Below, one piece after another: positions 6,630-10,920 of a stretch of 10,920 nt of DNA. The DNA is taken from NCBI GenBank assembly GCA_005877535.1, contig VBOM01000194.1:1-10920 (forward strand), in the 5' to 3' direction. The translations under genes were made by a program, and so were the position numbers. Positions within the stretch are counted from its first letter, which is position 1. Every line of letters starts with the position of its first letter. The stretch comes from Nitrospirota bacterium. Its GTDB lineage: Bacteria > Nitrospirota > Nitrospiria > Nitrospirales > Nitrospiraceae. The notes beneath the pieces are model-generated. The model saw nothing but the letters and a program-made list of their open reading frames with translations, made no database searches and was not told the origin of the DNA.

Positions 6630-7577
6630 ATGAGCGGAGAGCTACAGATATTCTCTGGCAACGCGAATCCGGCCCTGGCCCATGAAATTTGTGCCTATCT
6701 TGGGACCAAGCTAGGGGAGGCCACGGTCTCTTCATTCAGTGACGGCGAAATTCGTGTCAAGATTGAGGAAAACGTTCGTGGCGGCGACGTGTTCGTCGTG
6801 CAGTCGAGTTGCCAGCCAGTCAACGACTCTCTGATGGAGTTGTTGATTATTATTGATGCGCTCAAACGATCCTCCGCAAATCGCATCACCGCGGTCATCC
6901 CGTATTTCGGCTACGCCCGTCAGGATCGTAAGGATCAGCCACGTGTACCGATCTCAGCGAAGCTCGTGGCTGATCTCATCAGCACCGCCGGCACCGACCG
7001 GGTGCTGACGATGGATCTCCATGCGGGTCAGATCCAGGGGTTCTTCAATGTGCCGGTGGACCATCTCTACGCACTACCTGTGTTGTTGGATTACATTACG
7101 AAGCAGACTGTGAAGGTGAGTGATCTGGTGGTCGTTTCGCCAGACGCCGGTGGAGTGGAACGGGCGCGCGCCTTTGCGAAGCGGCTTGAAGCGAATTTGG
7201 CGATTATCGACAAGCGACGTGAAGGACCGAATCAGACGCAGATCATGAACATCATCGGTGATGTCGCAGGCAAGAGCGCGCTCTTGCTGGACGACATGAT
7301 CGACACGGCCGGCACGATTGTGAAGGGGGCGCAGGCCTGTATGGATCGTGGGGCTCGGGAAGTATGGACGGCTTGTACGCACGCAGTGCTTACCGGGCCG
7401 GCATTGGACCGTATCCAGCAATCCTGCCTGAAGCAAGTGATCGTGACCAATTCAATTCCGTTACGGGGCAAAGAGCAGATCTGCCCGAAGTTACATCAAT
7501 TATCGGTTGCCCCACTCTTAGGTGAGGCGATTCGGCGAATTCATGAAGATGAGTCGGTGAGTTCATTGTTTGCATAA
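6630..7577 (+). CDS. prs: Ribose-phosphate pyrophosphokinase (PRPP synthetase)
   Basis: Prs transfers pyrophosphate from ATP to ribose 5-phosphate, giving PRPP for purine, pyrimidine, NAD, histidine and tryptophan synthesis. The 315-residue length is standard for class I enzymes. Visible motifs are FSDGEI (36-41), [11 protein letters not shown] (92-102, ATP and flexible region), [11 protein letters not shown] (129-139, with H131), the flexible-loop residues K195-R196-R197, and the PRPP-binding loop [12 protein letters not shown] (218-229) with D221 and D222. The ATG follows GAGGA (6621-6625) at 4 bases. It has its own candidate promoter and leader despite lying directly behind ispE. The frequent bacterial pairing of ispE with prs supports both calls. 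Confidence 0.97.
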   Translation: MSGELQIFSGNANPALAHEICAYLGTKLGEATVSSFSDGEIRVKIEENVRGGDVFVVQSSCQPVNDSLMELLIIIDALKRSSANRITAVIPYFGYARQDRKDQPRVPISAKLVADLISTAGTDRVLTMDLHAGQIQGFFNVPVDHLYALPVLLDYITKQTVKVSDLVVVSPDAGGVERARAFAKRLEANLAIIDKRREGPNQTQIMNIIGDVAGKSALLLDDMIDTAGTIVKGAQACMDRGAREVWTACTHAVLTGPALDRIQQSCLKQVIVTNSIPLRGKEQICPKLHQLSVAPLLGEAIRRIHEDESVSSLFA

Positions 7578-7627
7578 CTCGAGACCGAGGCAGCTAGAGA
7601 CTAGCGAGAAGGGGACGGAGGCCTATC

Positions 7628-8416
7628 ATGAAGTTCGAGCTAGCAGTCACAGTGAGAGAGAAAACGGGAAAGGGTCCGGCGCGCCAACTTCGGCGGGAGG
7701 GCAAGGTCCCGGGCGTGTTGTATGGGCAGGGCGAATGCCTGCTCTTGACGATTGAACCCGACAGCCTGGTCAAGATTTTGAAGGCACAGGCAGGGGGGGC
7801 CGCGCTCGTGTCGCTCACCCTAACCGGTGCGAAGACGAAACCGAACCGGACCGCACTTTTGCGCGATTTCCAGGTCGATCCGGTAGAAGGGGATATATTG
7901 CATGCGGATCTATTTGAAATCTCGATGAACAAGCCGATTCGTGTGAAGGTGCCCCTCCACTTGACCGGTGGGATGCCTGCCGGTGTCAAAGAAGGTGGAA
8001 TCCTCCACCACAATATGCGTGAGTTGCATATTGAGTGTTTGCCAGCTGTTTTGCCGGACTTCATCGAAGTCGATGCCTCAGGGCTCGCCATAGCACAAGG
8101 TCTCCATCTGAAGGACTTGGCTGCGCGCGAAGGGGTTCGCTATCTCGACGATCCTGAACAGATGGTCGTGAGTGTGGCGGCGCCGATGACGGAAGCCAAG
8201 CTCGAATCCCTCCTCGCGAGTGGTGCAGCCGCACCGGAGGGCGCGAAAGAGCCTGAGGTGGCTGTGAAGGGCAAAGTGGCGGGTGAAGCCACTGAGGGTG
8301 GTGAAGCGGCGAAAGCCGGTGCGGCACCTGTTTTTGCTGCTGATGCGAAAGGCGGCGAGAAGAAAGGCGCGGTAGCGCCAAAAGCTGAGAAGAAAGAAAC
8401 CGAAAAGAAGAAGTAA
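7628..8416 (+). CDS. rplY: 50S ribosomal protein bL25, long TL5/CTC form
   Basis: bL25 binds 5S rRNA in the large subunit. The 262-residue product has the N-terminal 5S-binding domain (about 1-95, starting MKFELAVTVREKTGKGPARQLRREGKVPGVLYG) and the extra TL5/CTC beta domain (about 96-186, with the GMPAGVKEGGILHH motif). It ends in a tail of about 72 residues dominated by Ala, Gly, Glu and Lys that finishes in a run of lysines. E. coli bL25 has only the first domain (94 residues). A good ribosome site, GGAGG (7617-7621), sits 6 bases before the ATG. The gene lies 50 bases after prs and 2 bases before pth. The order rplY-pth is very common and probably reflects co-transcription. Confidence 0.96.
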   Translation: MKFELAVTVREKTGKGPARQLRREGKVPGVLYGQGECLLLTIEPDSLVKILKAQAGGAALVSLTLTGAKTKPNRTALLRDFQVDPVEGDILHADLFEISMNKPIRVKVPLHLTGGMPAGVKEGGILHHNMRELHIECLPAVLPDFIEVDASGLAIAQGLHLKDLAAREGVRYLDDPEQMVVSVAAPMTEAKLESLLASGAAAPEGAKEPEVAVKGKVAGEATEGGEAAKAGAAPVFAADAKGGEKKGAVAPKAEKKETEKKK

Positions 8417-8418
8417 CG

Positions 8419-9003
8419 TTGCGCCTCATCGTTGGGCTGGGCAACCCGGGCGCTGCCTATGCCCAAACCCGTCACAACGTCGGCATGTGGGTCATCGAGC
8501 GGGCCGCGGCTCGTTGGTCTATCCGTCTCGCCAAGTTCGGCATGGCTCATCGTGGGTCGGGACGGCTTGGGTCAGAACTCTTCGAACTCGCCGGTACCCT
8601 CGACTGGATGAACATCACTGGTCCTCCGCTCAAAGGCCTCCTGCGTGAATTTTCGCTGACCCCCGACGACCTGATTCTCGTCCACGACGACCTTGATCTT
8701 GATCTGGGACGTCTCCGGATCAAACAAGCCGGTGGGCATGGGGGACATAATGGGATCAAGTCGGTCATTGACACAATCGGGACGGCCCAGTTTGTGCGGG
8801 TCAAGATCGGAATCGGCCGACCGGCATCGCATCAGGATTCGGCGGACTATGTGTTGCAGGCGTTCACGAGAGAAGAGATTGAGATACTGAATCCCTGTCT
8901 CGACCTCGCCGTCGATGCGTTAGAATGTTTGATCCATCGGGGCGTGTCCGTGGCGATGAATCAGTTTAATGTGCGGGAACAAAACAGCACGAATGAGGAA
9001 TGA
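8419..9003 (+). CDS. pth: Peptidyl-tRNA hydrolase
   Basis: Pth cleaves peptidyl-tRNA released from stalled ribosomes, recycling tRNA. The 194-residue protein begins at a TTG (MRLIVGLGNPG). All active-site residues align with the E. coli enzyme: N9, H19 (TRHNVG), N65, D90 (VHDDLDL) and N111 (GGHGGHNG). The stretch before N65 reads LDWMNITG rather than the usual TFMNLSG, a modest departure near the substrate cleft. The start is only 2 bases after the rplY stop and no strong ribosome site is present, apart from the purine-rich Lys codons ending rplY, so translation is probably coupled to rplY. The last three codons and the TGA stop lie inside the heptad palindrome at 8991-9078. Confidence 0.96.
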   Translation: MRLIVGLGNPGAAYAQTRHNVGMWVIERAAARWSIRLAKFGMAHRGSGRLGSELFELAGTLDWMNITGPPLKGLLREFSLTPDDLILVHDDLDLDLGRLRIKQAGGHGGHNGIKSVIDTIGTAQFVRVKIGIGRPASHQDSADYVLQAFTREEIEILNPCLDLAVDALECLIHRGVSVAMNQFNVREQNSTNEE

Positions 9004-9078
9004 GAAATGTGGAATTTGGAGTTGGCTGGTCGGCGTTCCCGACATTCATCATTCCTAATTTCTAATTCAACATTGGGT
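8991..9078. repeat. Heptad-periodic imperfect palindrome at the pth stop codon
   Basis: The left side reads as five degenerate 7-base units: GAATGAG, GAATGAG, AAATGTG, GAATTTG, GAGTTGG (8991-9025). The right side reads as complementary-type units ATTCATC, ATTCCTA, ATTTCTA, ATTCAAC, ATTGGGT (9044-9078). Bases 8992-9015 pair with 9051-9074 at 19 of 24 positions. A central hairpin, GTCGG (9029-9033) and CCGAC (9039-9043), closes a 5-base loop. The element fills nearly the whole pth-ychF gap and contains the pth stop. It could act as a transcript-end or processing hairpin, or be a dispersed small mobile repeat. Confidence 0.6.
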
Positions 9079-9084
9079 TAAAGT

Positions 9085-10176
9085 ATGGGGCTCTGTTGCG
9101 GCATGATTGGACTCCCGAACGTGGGGAAGACCACAGTTTTCAATGCGCTCACCGGTAGTGGCGCGTTGGCAGCCAACTATCCCTTCGCGACTGTCGATCC
9201 CAATACCGGCATCGCACTGGTGCCGGATCCGCGACTCGGAGTCCTCACCGATCTCTTTAAGTCGAAGAAGATGACCTATAGCACGCTGGAGGTTCGCGAC
9301 ATTGCCGGCCTAGTCGAAGGGGCAAGCAAGGGTGAAGGCCTCGGTAATCAGTTTCTTGGGCACATCCGCGAAGTCGATGCGCTCCTTCATGTCGTTCGCT
9401 GTTTTCAAGGAACCGATGTGGTGCATGTCAGTGGCGGCGTCGATCCCATTCGCGACATCGGCGTCATCGAGACGGAATTGATGCTGGCCGATTTGGAAGC
9501 ACTGGATCGCCGCAAACAGAAGACCGAAAAGAAGGTTCGGGCTGGTGATAAGAAGGCTGCTGTCGAGGTCGAGTTTCTCACGCGTTTGATCGGATTGCTC
9601 GACAAGGGCAAATGGCTCGGGAATCTGACGTACACAGTAGAAGAGCGCGCGCTCCTCACTGAATGTCAGTTGCTTTCGTCCAAGCCCGTGCTTTTTGTCG
9701 CGAATGTGTCGGAGCAGGTCAGCTCCGACGAGGCGATGGTGAAGGCGGTTCGCGAGCTTGCCGACGAGCGCGGTGCGCGCGTCATCACGATCTGCGGCCA
9801 ACTCGAAGCCGAACTTTCTTCTTTGCCTGAAGCTGAGCGAGCCGACTTCCTGAAAGAAATGGGCCTGACCGAATCGGGACTTGTACGCCTCACGCGCGAG
9901 GCCTACATCCTTCTCAATATCATTACCTTCTTCACCGCAGGCGAGATTGAATCCCGTGCCTGGCCGATTCCCAAAGGCATGAAGGCGCCGCAAGCGGCAG
10001 GAAAGATTCACTCCGACATGGAGCGCGGCTTCATCCGCGCCGAGGTCTATTACTACGATGACCTGCTGGCCTGCGGGTCAGAAGCGAAGGTGAAGGAGAA
10101 GGGGCTGTTCCGCCTCGAAGGGAAGGACTACGTGATTAAAGAAGCGGATATTGTCTACTTCCGCTTCAACGTGTAG
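9085..10176 (+). CDS. ychF: Ribosome-associated ATPase YchF (Obg family)
   Basis: YchF/OLA1 is a conserved Obg-family P-loop protein that prefers ATP to GTP and binds ribosomes; its exact cellular role is still debated. The 363-residue length equals that of E. coli YchF. Visible parts are G1 GLPNVGKT (9-16), the switch-II motif [10 protein letters not shown] (from about residue 72), and NVSE in the G4 position, the NxxE form that explains relaxed guanine specificity. A central coiled region has [20 protein letters not shown]. The C-terminal TGS domain ([17 protein letters not shown] onward) ends YFRFNV. Only a poor ribosome site precedes the ATG at 9085. The TAG stop uses the first two bases of the 128-base palindrome that follows. 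Confidence 0.97.
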   Translation: MGLCCGMIGLPNVGKTTVFNALTGSGALAANYPFATVDPNTGIALVPDPRLGVLTDLFKSKKMTYSTLEVRDIAGLVEGASKGEGLGNQFLGHIREVDALLHVVRCFQGTDVVHVSGGVDPIRDIGVIETELMLADLEALDRRKQKTEKKVRAGDKKAAVEVEFLTRLIGLLDKGKWLGNLTYTVEERALLTECQLLSSKPVLFVANVSEQVSSDEAMVKAVRELADERGARVITICGQLEAELSSLPEAERADFLKEMGLTESGLVRLTREAYILLNIITFFTAGEIESRAWPIPKGMKAPQAAGKIHSDMERGFIRAEVYYYDDLLACGSEAKVKEKGLFRLEGKDYVIKEADIVYFRFNV

Positions 10177-10302
10177 CAGGCTGCTGAAAAAGGCGGCTCA
10201 CTGCGTTCTCGGTCGCCCGTCTCCTTGCGACGTACCACAAGGGTACGCCTCAGTCGCCGCGCTCCCTGCGGCCTTGTTATCCGCCTTTTTGAGCAGCCTG
10301 CT
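10175..10302. repeat. 128-base palindromic repeat element after ychF
   Basis: Terminal arms 10175-10196 and 10281-10302 are inverted copies over 22 bases with one mismatch; the left arm starts AGCAGGCTGCTG and runs through AAAAAGGCGG. A central hairpin pairs CGTACC (10231-10236) with GGTACG (10242-10247) around ACAAG, flanked by GCGA/TCGC. From memory, elements with AGGCTGCTGAAAAAG ends are dispersed in Nitrospira and some other genomes; this was not searched. It carries no gene. Lying between convergent ychF and DUF3800 genes, it may also serve as a transcription barrier in both directions. Confidence 0.75.
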
Positions 10303-10413
10303 CAGAGTGATGTATATCTAATTCGACCCCGCAAAGTTTGGTGGAACCACGCGTGTCCGGCCAAGTCCCTGTTTGAGCCTTGGCACATCCTGGTCGCTGG
10401 TAAGGCAACACGT
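10303..10413. other. Spacer between the palindrome and the DUF3800 gene
   Basis: No gene was seen. Three small inverted repeats are present: GTGG-AA-CCAC (10341-10350), GCCAAG/CTTGGC (10360-10365 and 10379-10384, 13-base loop) and ACAC-GTTTAA-GTGT (about 10408-10421). The last overlaps the DUF3800 stop. None has a T-run, so a terminator is not supported. Confidence 0.3.
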
Positions 10414-10920
10414 TTAAGTGTCAGAGGATGATGCTAACACCTTTTTTCTGTGAGCTAACCACTTATCGATTCCCTCTTTGTCATAGTGGTTAGCCTTAAT
10501 TTTCTTTTCAAGAAGCCTACTGAAATCTTTCCGTTTCTCCTTTTGCCCTTCCTGGGCCCTGCGATTATAGGTGAACCAATGCCAAGCCAGAAGATCAGCG
10601 CATTGTAGTTGGCTGACATCGGTCTTGCGTTCGAAGTTGTGCGAAGAATACCTGAAGTCTAGCCTCATCTGCGGATGCTCAAAAACTTTTTGCATGAAAG
10701 CGGTGGCTTCTGACTGATGTTGCGCACCGCTCTCAAACACGTAGTTAACGTCCCCCTGAAAGTCATTCTTGTCGGCCCAATATTTGATGCCAAGAAACAT
10801 CTGTAAGCATGCAAACGAATAGGCAGTCTCAAAAAGTCCAAGATTAGGGATGAGATGAAAATCATCCATAACAACCGACACCGAAAAGCCATAGGCCGCA
10901 TAAGCCTTCACAAGATCAAT
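10414..10920 (-). CDS. DUF3800-family protein, C-terminal part (start beyond window)
   Basis: The frame is open to the right window edge, so the N-terminus is missing; 168 residues are visible (numbered here from base 10920). The pattern fits the C-terminal half of DUF3800, an RNase H-like fold family of unknown function often found in accessory regions. It has a hydrophobic strand ending in D19-D20 (VSVVMDD), the stretch DVNYVFESGAQHQSEA (57-72), and the hallmark LQCADLLAW (105-113) carrying a likely metal-binding Asp109. The family's N-terminal DES-type motif would lie off the window. The end is rich in Lys and Glu. Base composition is lower in GC than in the genes to the left (23 of 60 bases at 10441-10500), and it lies just beyond the palindromic element, both consistent with acquired DNA. 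Confidence 0.75.
   Translation of the reverse strand: MDLVKAYAAYGFSVSVVMDDFHLIPNLGLFETAYSFACLQMFLGIKYWADKNDFQGDVNYVFESGAQHQSEATAFMQKVFEHPQMRLDFRYSSHNFERKTDVSQLQCADLLAWHWFTYNRRAQEGQKEKRKDFSRLLEKKIKANHYDKEGIDKWLAHRKKVLASSSDT

Noticed and set aside
9310..10011. 233-codon open frame on the minus strand inside ychF
   Set aside because: It is fully antisense to the well-recognised YchF coding sequence with no known domain, so it is a coding shadow.
10341..10384. Attachment site or terminator beside the DUF3800 gene
   Set aside because: The inverted repeats are short (4-6 bases), no T-run follows, and no tRNA end or integrase is visible.

Overview
The window most resembles a bacterium of the Nitrospirota (Nitrospira-like). 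This is inferred from the general look of the proteins (PilC, PilS, PilR, long bL25) and from the order pilC-pilS-pilR-ispE-prs-rplY-pth-ychF; no database was consulted. Base composition is moderately GC-rich over the main gene block (35 of 60 bases in a sampled stretch of ychF). It is clearly lower at the right edge (23 of 60 bases in a sampled stretch of the DUF3800 gene).

Layout. Bases 1-105 hold no whole gene. A small unrecognised minus-strand gene (106-423) is divergent from a short CDP-alcohol phosphatidyltransferase gene (566-883). The two share a compact region with back-to-back sigma-70-type promoters. The phosphatidyltransferase carries the full catalytic motif but stops at about half the normal family length. 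A recognisable promoter (942-970) then leads into pilC. After a gap of about 200 bases come pilS and pilR, a sensor kinase/response regulator pair whose genes overlap. pilR also overlaps ispE. A second promoter with an overlapping inverted repeat precedes prs, followed by rplY (long bL25/CTC form), pth (TTG start, 2 bases after rplY) and ychF. All genes from pilC to ychF lie on the plus strand.

Function. pilC encodes the inner-membrane platform of the type IV pilus, and PilS/PilR is the two-component system that normally controls pilin transcription with sigma-54. ispE (isoprenoid precursors), prs (PRPP supply), rplY (5S rRNA binding), pth (peptidyl-tRNA recycling) and ychF (ribosome-associated ATPase) form a housekeeping block centred on translation and precursor supply. 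Similar rplY-pth-ychF and ispE-prs neighbourhoods are widespread in bacteria.

Accessory structure. Two palindromic elements sit exactly at gene ends. One is a heptad-periodic imperfect palindrome spanning the pth stop codon (8991-9078). The other is a 128-base palindrome whose first two bases complete the ychF stop codon (10175-10302). Beyond the second, the conserved block ends and a lower-GC, minus-strand DUF3800 gene (10414 to beyond 10920) begins. No complete insertion sequence, CRISPR array, rRNA or tRNA was seen, and no clearly new multi-gene system was found.
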